Below are positions 1 to 9,199 of a stretch of DNA of 64,000 bases, in pieces. The notes beneath the pieces were generated by a model, which was not told where the DNA came from, made no database searches, and saw only the letters and a program-made list of their open reading frames with translations. Made by a program: the position numbers and the translations under genes. Position 1 is the stretch's first letter. Each line of letters opens with the position of its first letter. The stretch is from Sarcina sp034439435 (lineage in GTDB: Bacteria; Bacillota; Clostridia; Clostridiales; Clostridiaceae), in the NCBI RefSeq assembly GCF_034439435.1, contig NZ_JAPCKJ010000001.1, positions 992,001-1,056,000 of the forward strand, given 5' to 3'.

Positions 1-1868
1 CCTTGCATTTTCATTAAAGACTTACTTATATAAAGTCCTAATCCACTGCCTTCTTGAGTTCTATTTAAAGCTTTATTATTTTTTGTAAATTTGTCAAATA
101 TATATTTTTGCTCATCATAGCTTATAGCAATTCCATCATTTTCTATCATTATTACAAGGTCTTTCTCTTCAAAATATATCTTTACATATATATTTCCATT
201 TACTTCTCCATACTTAACTGAATTAGACAATATATTTAATATTATTCTTTCTAAAAACTCTCTATCAATAGCTACAAATATTTCTTCAAAATCTGGATCA
301 AAAATAAAATTAATTTTTTTCTTTTTTATATACTCTGCGGATGCATCTAATATATTTTCAACAACATCAACTATATTAAGAACCATAACATTAGCTTCTA
401 TCTGCCCTTCTGATATCTTATTAGCATCAATAAAATTATTTATTGTTCTTATAAGTCTTAAACAATTCTGTTTAATTACTAAGTTATTTCTTTCTATAGA
501 TTCAATATTTTGCTTTTCTATATTTAAATTATTTAGTTGAAGAGCTGAATTTATTACATTTATAGGAGTCCTTAATTCATGACATATATTAGTAAAGAAT
601 TCTCCCTTTATATTTTCTTCCTCTAATTTTTCTGTTAAATATTTATTTATTCTTAAAATATTATTTTTCTTCGTAACATCATTTATAATTATAAATTCAT
701 AATTATCTCCAAAAGGTATTTTATAAACTTCTCCATTAGAATATCCACCATTAATATTCTTAAAAATTATTTCTTTGTGCGAATCTATACTACTCTTTTC
801 TTTTGAATAAACTTGCTTTTTTAATATTCTTTTCTTTAAAACTTCCATACTTTCAGATAAAATAAATTCTCTATCACTAATTCCTAAAAAATTCAATGCT
901 TCATTATTTAAATAGAACAGTTTCTCTTCTTTAAAAATAAAGATATAATCTCCAATTATAGAAACTATTTTATTAAATAATCGTTCTTCTCTACCTAGAA
1001 GCCTCTCTAACTCTTTTAGTTCATCTATTTTCTTCTGTAAATACCTTTTATTCTTTTTATATTCTTCTCTTTTTAAGATCATTATTTTATTAATATCATT
1101 AAAATTCTTATTTAATGAGAATCTTATTATTCCTTCTACTAAAATATAAAAGGCTGAAAAATCTAATATTTGACTAAAAAAAACATCTAATATACTTGTA
1201 TTTTTGATATCATCAAGATTATTTAAAAGTATAATATTACCTACTGAAAATAACAAAATATATCCAATTAAGTAATAAAAAAATTTATCAGATGTATTAC
1301 CTTCATCCATAAAAATCATTATAAGTAATACTACAAATAAAAGAACAACAAATATAAACATAAAATTATTTATATTTACCTCCTTAAGAATAGCTCTCAT
1401 TAATTTTACGTTATTTGCTATAATTACATAAATAATATTAAAAACAATATTTGATATTAATAAAATAATATTTAATTTTTTAAAGTCTATATTCTTTTTC
1501 TTACCTAGAATTATTACAAGCGTAACAAAGTATTGAAGTAGTACACTTATTACTTTATAAATTACCATGCTATCCGTTACGTATGCTTCTGCTTTAGTAA
1601 TCAAATAAAAGAATTTCGGTATAGTGAACCAATAAATTCCTATATTAACAAAGTAAATTAAATTATTTTTATTATTTATCCTACTACTTATTCCTATTAG
1701 TAATGTAGTGCCTAACATTACAACTGTAGCTAAATCTAGAAATTTATAAAATGAGATATATTTTTCTGTTCCTCTAAACAATAATGCTGATATTATTATT
1801 ATTATATATATTAACCTTAAGATATAATATTGTAACTTAGGATTTTCATATTCTACTTTATATTCCAC
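1..1868 (-). CDS. Membrane sensor histidine kinase, 3' end cut by window edge
   Basis: Sensor kinase of a two-component system; the frame stays open from a start at 1868 to base 1. The start is GTG with an AGGGAG site upstream; it lies inside the last codons of the preceding kinase gene (11-base overlap). Order seen: about 220 residues with six or seven hydrophobic segments, a charged linker, a PAS-like region, a HisKA box with phospho-acceptor His in CHELRTPINVI (near residue 430), an N box NILSNSVKYG and a G box GSGLGLYIS. The last residues of the ATPase domain are outside the window. The architecture matches the upstream kinase, so the two look like tandem duplicates. No response regulator is visible nearby. 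The signal sensed is unknown. Confidence 0.9.
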   Translation of the reverse strand, partial: MEYKVEYENPKLQYYILRLIYIIIIISALLFRGTEKYISFYKFLDLATVVMLGTTLLIGISSRINNKNNLIYFVNIGIYWFTIPKFFYLITKAEAYVTDSMVIYKVISVLLQYFVTLVIILGKKKNIDFKKLNIILLISNIVFNIIYVIIANNVKLMRAILKEVNINNFMFIFVVLLFVVLLIMIFMDEGNTSDKFFYYLIGYILLFSVGNIILLNNLDDIKNTSILDVFFSQILDFSAFYILVEGIIRFSLNKNFNDINKIMILKREEYKKNKRYLQKKIDELKELERLLGREERLFNKIVSIIGDYIFIFKEEKLFYLNNEALNFLGISDREFILSESMEVLKKRILKKQVYSKEKSSIDSHKEIIFKNINGGYSNGEVYKIPFGDNYEFIIINDVTKKNNILRINKYLTEKLEEENIKGEFFTNICHELRTPINVINSALQLNNLNIEKQNIESIERNNLVIKQNCLRLIRTINNFIDANKISEGQIEANVMVLNIVDVVENILDASAEYIKKKKINFIFDPDFEEIFVAIDREFLERIILNILSNSVKYGEVNGNIYVKIYFEEKDLVIMIENDGIAISYDEQKYIFDKFTKNNKALNRTQEGSGLGLYISKSLMKMQ

Positions 1869-3753
1869 ATTCTTTCTCCCTATTAAATTCCAATCTTATA
1901 TTTGTTCCTGTATCCTTAATTGAATTTATCTTTATAATTCCATTTTGTAATTCAACTAAGTTCTTAACAATATATAGCCCAATACCTGTGCTTTTGTTTT
2001 TCAAACCCTTTTTATTCTTATTTCCCTTGCTATATCTTAAGAAAGCTCTTTCTAAGAACTCCTTATCCATGCCTTCCCCTGTATCTGTAAAGCTAATAAC
2101 AACTTTATTTTTGCTTGCTTTAATCTCTACTCCAATTCCACCTTCAATTGTATGCTTTATTGAATTTGAAATTAAGTTTAAAACTATTCTCTGAATAAAC
2201 TCTTGATCACACTTAACATACACTTCTTCTTCATTAGTATCGAAAATATATGTTAATTTTTTTTCCTTGATATATTCAGATAAATTCCCAATTGAATCTT
2301 CAATCAAAGTTACTATATTATAAATTTTTAAATTTGGTTTCAAATAATCATAATTAATTTTCGATGAATCGATTAAATTGTTCGCTAATCTCATCAAGGT
2401 TATGCAATTTTCTTTATTAACTTGATTATAATAATCAACTTTTTTAATATTCTTCTCAATATAAAACTTTTCCTGTACCTGAGCTGACGAATATATAACA
2501 TTTATAGGAGTTTTTAAATCATGAGAAATACTTGATAAAAAATCATTTTTTATTTGTTCCTCTAAAGTCCTTTTCCTTAAATTATCTTTTATCTTTTCTG
2601 AACATTTTAATTCAGTTATATTTTTTAATGCTATTATTAAATAATCCTCTTTGTCCATTAAAACTTCTAATTCCCAAAATACTTCTACTCCACAAACCAC
2701 AAGTGAAGCTTCTCCTTTTCTTGTTAACAGAAGCTCTTCTTTATTCCTAACATTTATTATTTTAAATAAATTTTTATTTATAATCTCTCTTTTATTTTTT
2801 AACTTTAATTCATGTAATAATTTTTTGTTTACTGTAAAAATTCTATAATTACTACTCTTCAAAATTACCATAGACATAGGTATACTATCTAAAAAATTCT
2901 TAAAATAACTTTCCATATCCCTTACTTTCTTCTTAAATTCTTTAAACTCATTATTACTTTCTTCCATACGCTTATTTAATATTTCAAGCTTTTGATTTTT
3001 ATCAATTACATCCCTATGTAAAGTCTCATAGGGCTTTCTAATCATCATATCTGAAATCCAAACATATACAATAAAATATACTAATATTTTCAATATATCA
3101 TTTAATAAAATCAAAAATTCTAAACTAAATCTATAAGTCAAAAAATCTAATATTATTAATAAGAAGTTTGTTAAAACTAATAGCTTTAAATGATTTAATA
3201 AATTATTTTCGTAGAGCTTAAAATCTCTCAAAACATATAAAATCATTGAAAGTAATACTATGGATATACTCCAAAAAATATACATATTATTAAAAAATAT
3301 ACTAATGAAAGCAATACTAGCTAAAAAATAAATTATTTTCTTAGTTTTTGATTCTATATTTTTTACATATGTTATAACTAGAAAACAATATATACTTTCT
3401 AAAATAACACATACAGAAACACTTTTTAACTTAGTATATTCCAGTATTTCATACTCTCTAAAAGATATTATTAAATATATTAATGTATTAAACTTTGATA
3501 AAGCAATAATCAATAAGTAAATACTTATTAACTTAAAAATCTTCTTATTAGAAAATTTAAACACTGTTGTAGCAATAAACGTTGTAGCAAACATCAATAT
3601 AGTTTCAATAATTGTAGATATATCAATAGCAGCATATGGATTAAAAATATATAATGTACATAAAAGAAATATTATTCCAATAAAAATATTAATTAAACTA
3701 CGTACTTTACTCAAATTTAAATACATATAATCATTTCCCATACATTCCAACAT
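1858..3753 (-). CDS. Membrane sensor histidine kinase
   Basis: A 631-residue sensor kinase. The N-terminal 230 or so residues form seven or so membrane spans resembling the MASE3-type membrane sensor of clostridial kinases. A coiled-coil linker, a PAS-like segment, HisKA (His in SISHDLKTPINVI, near residue 411) and HATPase (N box NLISNSIKHT, G boxes DTGEGMD and STGIGLYIV) follow. The ATG at 3753 is preferred because it sits 5 to 7 bases after GAGGGAG; a GTG two codons earlier is too close to that site. It overlaps the next kinase gene by 11 bases, so the pair is probably co-transcribed and translationally coupled. Its response regulator is not in the window, and its ligand is unknown. Confidence 0.92.
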   Translation of the reverse strand: MLECMGNDYMYLNLSKVRSLINIFIGIIFLLCTLYIFNPYAAIDISTIIETILMFATTFIATTVFKFSNKKIFKLISIYLLIIALSKFNTLIYLIISFREYEILEYTKLKSVSVCVILESIYCFLVITYVKNIESKTKKIIYFLASIAFISIFFNNMYIFWSISIVLLSMILYVLRDFKLYENNLLNHLKLLVLTNFLLIILDFLTYRFSLEFLILLNDILKILVYFIVYVWISDMMIRKPYETLHRDVIDKNQKLEILNKRMEESNNEFKEFKKKVRDMESYFKNFLDSIPMSMVILKSSNYRIFTVNKKLLHELKLKNKREIINKNLFKIINVRNKEELLLTRKGEASLVVCGVEVFWELEVLMDKEDYLIIALKNITELKCSEKIKDNLRKRTLEEQIKNDFLSSISHDLKTPINVIYSSAQVQEKFYIEKNIKKVDYYNQVNKENCITLMRLANNLIDSSKINYDYLKPNLKIYNIVTLIEDSIGNLSEYIKEKKLTYIFDTNEEEVYVKCDQEFIQRIVLNLISNSIKHTIEGGIGVEIKASKNKVVISFTDTGEGMDKEFLERAFLRYSKGNKNKKGLKNKSTGIGLYIVKNLVELQNGIIKINSIKDTGTNIRLEFNREKECGI

Positions 3754-3858
3754 CTTCACTCCCTCTTAAAAATAATCATACAAATATACATTATCATAAA
3801 AAGCAAATGAAATTATTTATTTTTTTGTAAATTATTGTATTAAATTGTAATTAATAAA

Positions 3859-3895
3859 AAGACGTTAATACTGGTCTTAGCCAATATTTAACGTC
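3859..3895 (-). terminator. Intrinsic terminator of the TPR gene
   Basis: Inverted repeat with outer arms GACGTTAA and TTAACGTC, followed on the minus strand by a TTTTT run. The stop codon of the TPR gene lies inside the stem. Confidence 0.8.
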
Positions 3896-4812
3896 TCTAA
3901 AAAACCTTTAAATTTATTACTATTTCTTACCTCAATTAGATCATTATCCTTATTTATATATTTAACAAAATCAGGATATAATTCAACTGCCTTAATCAAA
4001 TCATTTGTAGCATCATCTAAATCTTTTCCTAAAATAGCCTTAAAACAACTCCTATTGTAATATAAGAAATGATTTTCTGGATTAAATCTTAAACCTAATG
4101 ATAATATATCTATTCCTTTTTCAATATTATTCTCTTCTTTATATATTACAGCTAAATTTAAAAATGTATAAGCATATCCAAAATTCTTCTTTATTGATTT
4201 TTCATAAAACTTCTTAGCCTTATCATAAACATTTAGCCTCTTATATATTACTCCCATATTAAATAGTGCTAAATAATGTTCTCCATCTATCTGAAGTGCT
4301 TTAGAAAACATTCTATATGCTTCTTGAAGCATATCTTGCTCTTCATATATTGATCCTAAATTTGTATATGCCCAAAAATCTTCAGGACAAACTTCTATTG
4401 TTTTTTTATAATACTCTATAGCACCTTCCTTATCTCCAACATTATCTAATGAATTTGCTAAAAAGAATATAGCTCTATCATATACTGAATTTATATCAAT
4501 AGCTTTTTTATATAATTCTATAGCTTTTCTATAATTTTCTTTTTCATCATATATTACAGCTAAACCATAATAAGCTCTAAATTCACAATTATTTATACTT
4601 AAAGCCTCTTCATATTTTTCTTTAGCTTTCTCAGTATCACCTAATTCATCTAACATTAAAGCTATACTTATTATTAAATCAATATCCTTTTCTTCCCCTA
4701 AAAGCTCCTCTGCTCTTAAATAATAATTTAATGCCTTTATTAAATTACCTTCATCATGTGCTTTATCGCCACTACGTATATAATTATCTATAACTCTATA
4801 ATCATTATCCAT
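3877..4812 (-). CDS. Tetratricopeptide repeat protein
   Basis: A 311-residue protein made of about eight consecutive TPR units (for example the region with AYYGLAVIYDEKENYRKAIELYKKAI). It has no signal peptide or membrane segment, so it is probably a cytoplasmic protein-protein interaction scaffold. The ATG follows AGGAGAAGAT. It stands between two terminators and so looks monocistronic. The partner cannot be read from the sequence. Confidence 0.88.
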   Translation of the reverse strand: MDNDYRVIDNYIRSGDKAHDEGNLIKALNYYLRAEELLGEEKDIDLIISIALMLDELGDTEKAKEKYEEALSINNCEFRAYYGLAVIYDEKENYRKAIELYKKAIDINSVYDRAIFFLANSLDNVGDKEGAIEYYKKTIEVCPEDFWAYTNLGSIYEEQDMLQEAYRMFSKALQIDGEHYLALFNMGVIYKRLNVYDKAKKFYEKSIKKNFGYAYTFLNLAVIYKEENNIEKGIDILSLGLRFNPENHFLYYNRSCFKAILGKDLDDATNDLIKAVELYPDFVKYINKDNDLIEVRNSNKFKGFLETLNIG

Positions 4813-4887
4813 ATCTTCTCCTATTTTTTAATCTATTTATATTAATCTATTATATCAAATTTTTTTTAATTTATAGAAATTAAAAAA

Positions 4888-4914
4888 GGAGGTATCAATC
4901 TTTTGATACGCTCC
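4888..4914 (-). terminator. Intrinsic terminator after the alpha/beta hydrolase gene
   Basis: Hairpin with arms GTATCAA and TTGATAC flanked by GGAG/CTCC pairing, then TTTTTT on the minus strand. Confidence 0.85.
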
Positions 4915-4945
4915 CATTAAAACTCTAATTTATTATATATATCTT

Positions 4946-5872
4946 TTAAATATTTTTCAACATCCATGCAATGGTATCTTCCATAACATCTATTTTATTT
5001 TTTTCATTTAACATTTCATGTCTACCATTTTCATATAGTTTATACTGAACATTTTTTACTCCGAACTCTTTTAATTTATCTCTTAAGTTAATTATACCTT
5101 TCCCAAAATTACCAACTGGATCTTTATCACCAGCAAAAATATATATAGGCATTTCTTTATTTATTTTACTCATATTTTCAACTTTATGTATGCTTCTTAA
5201 CCCTCTTAATAGATCATAATAGAATGAACTTGAACATATAAATCCATATCTTTCATTATCTATATATTTGTCCACTTCTTCCTCTACACTACAAAGCCAA
5301 TCAAAGCTGGTTCTACATGGTTTAAAATTTTTATTAAAACCTCCGAAAATTAAGCTATCCATTAATTTGCTTTTATGCTTTTTCCCCTTTAACTTACTTT
5401 CTATTTTAGCTATTACTTCTCCAATAGGAGCTAATTTGTCTGGCTCTCCATTAGTTCCTGATAAAATTAACATATCTACTAAATCATTATACTTTTGAAC
5501 TAATCTTTGACTTATAAATGAACCCATACTATGACCAAAGAGTATTATTTTATATCCTTTATGTTTTTCCTTAGAATTTTCTATTAGTATTTTGGCATCC
5601 TCAACCATCCATTCAAAGCCTTCATCATCAGCAATATATCCTAAAGAATCCAATTCCTTTGCAGTAAAGCCATGCCCTCTATGATCATGAGAATAAACTA
5701 AAAAACCTTCCTCAACAAGTCTTTCTGCAAACTCATCATACCTAATTGCATCTTCTGTCATTCCATGTAATATGTGCACCACCGCTTTGAACTCTTTACC
5801 ATCACTCCATTTATATCCTTGTAATTCTAATCCTTCACTATCTTTAAATGCAAAACTTTCTCTCAATTTCAT
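4946..5872 (-). CDS. Alpha/beta hydrolase, lysophospholipase/monoacylglycerol lipase-like
   Basis: A 308-residue serine hydrolase of the PldB/Hydrolase_4 type (COG2267), probably cytoplasmic since no signal peptide is seen. Landmarks: oxyanion-hole HGMTE near residue 36, HDHRGHG near 62, nucleophile elbow GHSMGS with Ser115, acid in GDKDPVG (Asp251 by family pattern), and catalytic His285 in NGRHEML. Length is normal for the family. The likely substrates are lysophospholipids or monoacylglycerols, but this family is broad and the exact ester is an inference. Confidence 0.88.
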   Translation of the reverse strand: MKLRESFAFKDSEGLELQGYKWSDGKEFKAVVHILHGMTEDAIRYDEFAERLVEEGFLVYSHDHRGHGFTAKELDSLGYIADDEGFEWMVEDAKILIENSKEKHKGYKIILFGHSMGSFISQRLVQKYNDLVDMLILSGTNGEPDKLAPIGEVIAKIESKLKGKKHKSKLMDSLIFGGFNKNFKPCRTSFDWLCSVEEEVDKYIDNERYGFICSSSFYYDLLRGLRSIHKVENMSKINKEMPIYIFAGDKDPVGNFGKGIINLRDKLKEFGVKNVQYKLYENGRHEMLNEKNKIDVMEDTIAWMLKNI

Positions 5873-5983
5873 CAGCTCCCCTTTTAGACTATATAGTTTA
5901 AAAATCTTCTTATGTATAAGATACTACTTAATTCCGCTCCCTTAAACAACTAACTTTATTAATTTACTATTTTTTAAAAATTA

Positions 5984-6586
5984 TTAATATCTCGTTGATA
6001 AGTTTTTTCTTTCTGCATATTCTTCAAACTTATTCTTCCAAACTAAAGCTCTCTTTTTATCCATCTTAAAAAGATAATTTAAAAATCTATCTAGTTCATT
6101 TCTTTTATAAAGCCCTTTAAAAAGATGTCTTGGATAAGATACTCTCTTCTTATAATTATTTTTAGGATCTATTATTTTAAGTGTATAGTCATTTTGTATA
6201 TATATATCTTTACATCTTATATCAATTCTCTTAAATCCTAGTTTTTCAAAGTCCAAAATCATTAAATATAGTTCTTTACATAAACTTTCATCTAAACTAT
6301 TTCTTCTTAAGTATTTATCTAAGCGAATTCCTTCAACATATTCTCTAACAATATATCCTTCCTTAGATTCATACATTTTAGGGAAAAATCTAGATTTTCC
6401 AACTCTTTTTAAAATACTACTTTCATCATTCCAAACAGTAACTCTTCTAAATATTTTTATAACCTTATTTTCTTCAAGCAAAAATACTACTCCGTTATGT
6501 CCTTCTCCTAAAAATGAACCCTCTCTTAAAGATTTTTCTAATGTATAGCTTAAATTTTTAAGACTATAATCAAAGTTTTTGCTCAT
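5984..6586 (-). CDS. Small serine/threonine protein kinase-fold protein
   Basis: A 200-residue protein with a compact protein-kinase fold. Seen: glycine-loop-like FLGEGHNGVVF (residues 25-35), a VIKIF lysine at Lys44, a catalytic-loop-like segment RIDIRCKDIYI with Asp122, and IIDPKN with Asp140 in the DFG position. The canonical HRD and DFG triplets are both altered, so activity is uncertain. The C-terminal lobe is short and basic. The start has GAGGGG seven bases upstream. A distant relative with the same glycine loop lies at 13200-13715. The cellular target is unknown. Confidence 0.7.
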   Translation of the reverse strand: MSKNFDYSLKNLSYTLEKSLREGSFLGEGHNGVVFLLEENKVIKIFRRVTVWNDESSILKRVGKSRFFPKMYESKEGYIVREYVEGIRLDKYLRRNSLDESLCKELYLMILDFEKLGFKRIDIRCKDIYIQNDYTLKIIDPKNNYKKRVSYPRHLFKGLYKRNELDRFLNYLFKMDKKRALVWKNKFEEYAERKNLSTRY

Positions 6587-6642
6587 TTTACCCCTCTTAT
6601 TAATAAGTGCTTAATACTATATTATACATTTAATAAAATAAA

Positions 6643-6677
6643 AAATGACTAATTTCTATAATTAGAAATTAGTCATT
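6643..6677 (-). terminator. Intrinsic terminator after tRNA-Leu
   Basis: Near-perfect hairpin with arms AAATGACTAATTTC and GAAATTAGTCATTT. On the minus strand it begins directly after the tRNA CCA and ends in a TTTTTTATTTT run. Confidence 0.88.
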
Positions 6678-6762
6678 TGGTGCAGATAGCGGGACTTGAA
6701 CCCGCACACCCTTAGAGCAATACCCCCTCAAGATATCGTGTCTGCCATTCCACCATATCTGC
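6678..6762 (-). tRNA. tRNA-Leu (anticodon GAG)
   Basis: An 85-base tRNA with CCA encoded. The acceptor arm pairs GCAGATA with TATCTGC, the T arm is GCGGG-TTCAAGT-CCCGC, and a long variable arm typical of leucine is present. The anticodon stem pairs ATATC with GGTAT around the loop TTGAGGG, giving anticodon GAG (plus-strand bases 6727-6729), which reads CUC and CUU. Confidence 0.95.
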
Positions 6763-6792
6763 ATATAAATATTTGCCAATATATTTATATGC
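6761..6792. repeat. Perfect 12-bp inverted repeat abutting the tRNA 5' end
   Basis: Arms GCATATAAATAT (6761-6772) and ATATTTATATGC (6781-6792) with an 8-base loop. It sits between the GH8 stop codon and tRNA-Leu and shares two bases with the tRNA. There is no U-tract, so it is not an ordinary terminator. It could be a precursor hairpin just 5' of the tRNA. Confidence 0.6.
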
Positions 6793-6806
6793 AGAATATG
6801 ATTATT

Positions 6807-7922
6807 TTATTCCTTATATTTTTGGAAAGCCAATAGAGCATTTAAGTTATCAAAAGAATACACACTTTCAGTCTTTGAATCTCCAAAGGCACCATAAAGT
6901 ACACTATCCTTATTTTTTATTTGGTAATACTTTAATTTATCTATTGCCTTATTAAATAATTCTTTATCTCCAATATAATTTGCTATTAAAGCTACATTAG
7001 AATATATTGATGGTGATTCAACCTGTGATGTTGCTTTTCCACTCTTTGAATCATAAGTAGCTACTAAAAATCCATCCTTTTTAAATTTTTCTTTTATCCA
7101 ATTAATAGATGCATCTTCATTTTCTCCAACTTCAATTCTATTTAAAATTACTATTGTAGATAATAATAAATCAATATTTTTATCTTCATCATATTTTTGA
7201 GTTTCCTCATAAAATACTTTTCTGTATAAAGGCAAGTTCTCTGATATTCTTCCATTCTCTATTATTGAATTAGATTTTTCATAAATGCGTTCCCATTTCC
7301 TATCAACTTGACTTAATAATTTCATAGTTGGCAAATCTAAATAGCATAAAGTCGTTGTATTTCCTTTTCCGTAATTATCTATATAATCTACTAATGTTCC
7401 ATTTTCTTCTGCATGTTTTAATAAAGAATTACCAATGTTTATGGCATAAAACTTATAGTAAAAGTTTCCCCATCTGTTATTTGCTAAAAGAAGTGCCTTT
7501 ATTATTCTAAGCTCATCTATTGTTGCAGAAGAAGGAGAGTTTTCACTTCCATCTTTTCTCCAACTTATAAGTCCATTTTTTAATCGCATATCTTTAACTA
7601 TATCAAAATGCTCATCAAATAGCTCTTGATTATTAGCATTTACTGCATAAAGCATCATAAGTCCTTCTGATTCTGATAAAACTGAATGACCTTTAGTTAT
7701 ATCACCTTCAGAACTCTTATCTAAATAATTTGTATAGATTCCATATCCAGATTCGCTTAAATCATTCTCTATAAAATCAAACAACATTTTTTCCTGTGGT
7801 GGATTAAAATTATCATTCCAATCTACTGTCATATGTACTGGTTTTAAATATTCTCTATTTAAAAATAATACTCCTATAGCTATTATTACTATTACACATA
7901 TAGCTATTCCCCGTTTTTTCAA
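6807..7922 (-). CDS. Membrane-anchored glycoside hydrolase family 8-like protein
   Basis: A 371-residue protein with one N-terminal membrane segment (about residues 5-22) and an extracellular all-helical domain resembling the GH8 (alpha/alpha)6 barrel. The segment LSESEGLMMLYAV (near 84) aligns with the GH8 motif that carries the catalytic Glu, and SSATIDELRIIKALLLA (near 128) with the region carrying a conserved Asp. GH8 enzymes cleave beta-1,4 glucans, chitosan or exopolysaccharide. The start is TTG with GGAGGTG upstream. The substrate here is not known, and some GH8 signature glycines are absent. Confidence 0.72.
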   Translation of the reverse strand: MKKRGIAICVIVIIAIGVLFLNREYLKPVHMTVDWNDNFNPPQEKMLFDFIENDLSESGYGIYTNYLDKSSEGDITKGHSVLSESEGLMMLYAVNANNQELFDEHFDIVKDMRLKNGLISWRKDGSENSPSSATIDELRIIKALLLANNRWGNFYYKFYAINIGNSLLKHAEENGTLVDYIDNYGKGNTTTLCYLDLPTMKLLSQVDRKWERIYEKSNSIIENGRISENLPLYRKVFYEETQKYDEDKNIDLLLSTIVILNRIEVGENEDASINWIKEKFKKDGFLVATYDSKSGKATSQVESPSIYSNVALIANYIGDKELFNKAIDKLKYYQIKNKDSVLYGAFGDSKTESVYSFDNLNALLAFQKYKE

Positions 7923-8019
7923 AATATCACCTCCAAAATTAGCGGTAACATATTAAAAATATAATACCTAAAATACTAAGAATCTTTATATTATTTCTAT
8001 GTATATTAAAAAACATACA

Positions 8020-8050
8020 TATAGGTCACTTAAGTATAAAGTGACCTATA
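8020..8050 (-). terminator. Intrinsic terminator of the polA-coaE-transglycosylase operon
   Basis: Arms TATAGGTCACTT (8020-8031) and AAGTGACCTATA (8039-8050). A T-rich tract including TTTTTT follows on the minus strand. The stop codon of the transglycosylase gene is inside the stem. Confidence 0.82.
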
Positions 8051-8575
8051 TATATTATAATAAACATTTACTTTTTTTACATATTTATCAGTTTCTTTAA
8101 ATGGTATGTAAGTAAGATTTTTTCCATCATTAGAATGCTCATTACTACTTAACCATTCTTGAACCCGCCCTCTACCAGCATTATAAGCCGCAATTACGAG
8201 ATCCCAATTATTAAACTCTTCATGAAGATTGTTTAAATACCAACATCCAAACCTTATATTAACCTCAGGTTCTGACAATAAGTCAGTATTAAAATCAATA
8301 ATCCCTTGCTGTTCAGCTATCCATTTTCCAGTAGATGTGGTTATTTGCATAAGCCCTCTAGCGTCCTTATTTGATTTTGCCTCTTCATTAAAATTGCTTT
8401 CCGCCTTCATTACAGCTAGAACGAAATATGGATCCAAATCATATTCTTTACTATATCTCTCTACATAATTCATATACTTTAATGGAAATACAACATTTCG
8501 TAATATATATCCGCTCCCTAAAAACAACAAATATATGGCTAAAACAATTATTACTAGCCTTATAATTTTCTTCAT
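8030..8575 (-). CDS. Lytic murein transglycosylase (SLT domain)
   Basis: A 181-residue soluble-lytic-transglycosylase-type enzyme held at the membrane by one N-terminal segment (residues 5-22). It cuts the MurNAc-GlcNAc bond of peptidoglycan non-hydrolytically. The SLT core has catalytic Glu59 in MKAESNFNEEA, then ARGLMQI and AAYNAGRGRVQEWL, in the family order. The ATG follows AGGAGAG. It lies 9 bases after coaE and is probably in one operon with polA and coaE, ending at the overlapping terminator. The same polA-coaE-slt order is, to my knowledge, common in clostridia. Confidence 0.92.
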   Translation of the reverse strand: MKKIIRLVIIVLAIYLLFLGSGYILRNVVFPLKYMNYVERYSKEYDLDPYFVLAVMKAESNFNEEAKSNKDARGLMQITTSTGKWIAEQQGIIDFNTDLLSEPEVNIRFGCWYLNNLHEEFNNWDLVIAAYNAGRGRVQEWLSSNEHSNDGKNLTYIPFKETDKYVKKVNVYYNIYRSLYT

Positions 8576-8584
8576 ATAACTCTC

Positions 8585-9184
8585 CTATTGATACAAAGTA
8601 AAAAACTCTAATAAATCATCAATTTGTTCCTTTGTCTTCATTAAATTACCACTATTATCAATTATTAAGTTAGAATACTCTTTCTTCTTCTCAAGACTTA
8701 ACTGAGAATTTATTCTATTTATAGCTTCACCCTTACTCAACTTATCCCTAAAGCCTATTCTTTCTATTTGACTATTTTTATCTACCCAAACTAAAACAAC
8801 CATATCCATATCTTTATGCATATTATTTTCTATTAGAGTTGCCCCATCTATTACTACTAACTTAGTACCTAATCTTTCATATTCATCAAGCTTCATAGCA
8901 ATCTCATCTTTTATATATGGCATTATTATTTCTTCATATTTTAGTCTTTCCTTAGGAAATCTAAATATGTGGTTACCAAATTCTCTTCTTCTAAAGTCAC
9001 CTCTCCAATCAAAGAAATGATCTCCAAAAGTAACTCTTACCCTTAAAAGTATATCAGGGTATTTTTCTAATACTTCTCTCGCAATAATATCTGCATCTAT
9101 AACTGGTATTCCTGTATCCTTTATCATAGAGGAAATCGTACTTTTACCTGAACATATTCCTCCTGTAAGGCCTACTTTAATCAT
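8585..9184 (-). CDS. coaE: Dephospho-CoA kinase
   Basis: A 199-residue cytoplasmic enzyme that phosphorylates the 3'-hydroxyl of dephospho-CoA, the last step of CoA synthesis. The P-loop GLTGGICSGKST (residues 6-17), DADIIAREV and the LID-type region around VLVWVDKNSQIERI are present, and the length is standard. The ATG follows GGGGG. It is 15 bases downstream of polA and 9 bases upstream of the transglycosylase gene. Confidence 0.96.
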   Translation of the reverse strand: MIKVGLTGGICSGKSTISSMIKDTGIPVIDADIIAREVLEKYPDILLRVRVTFGDHFFDWRGDFRRREFGNHIFRFPKERLKYEEIIMPYIKDEIAMKLDEYERLGTKLVVIDGATLIENNMHKDMDMVVLVWVDKNSQIERIGFRDKLSKGEAINRINSQLSLEKKKEYSNLIIDNSGNLMKTKEQIDDLLEFFTLYQ

Positions 9185-9199
9185 AGAATTAGTACCCCC

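Noticed and set aside
6761..6792. Palindrome as terminator of the GH8 gene
   Set aside because: No U-tract follows; the next bases on the minus strand are the tRNA itself.
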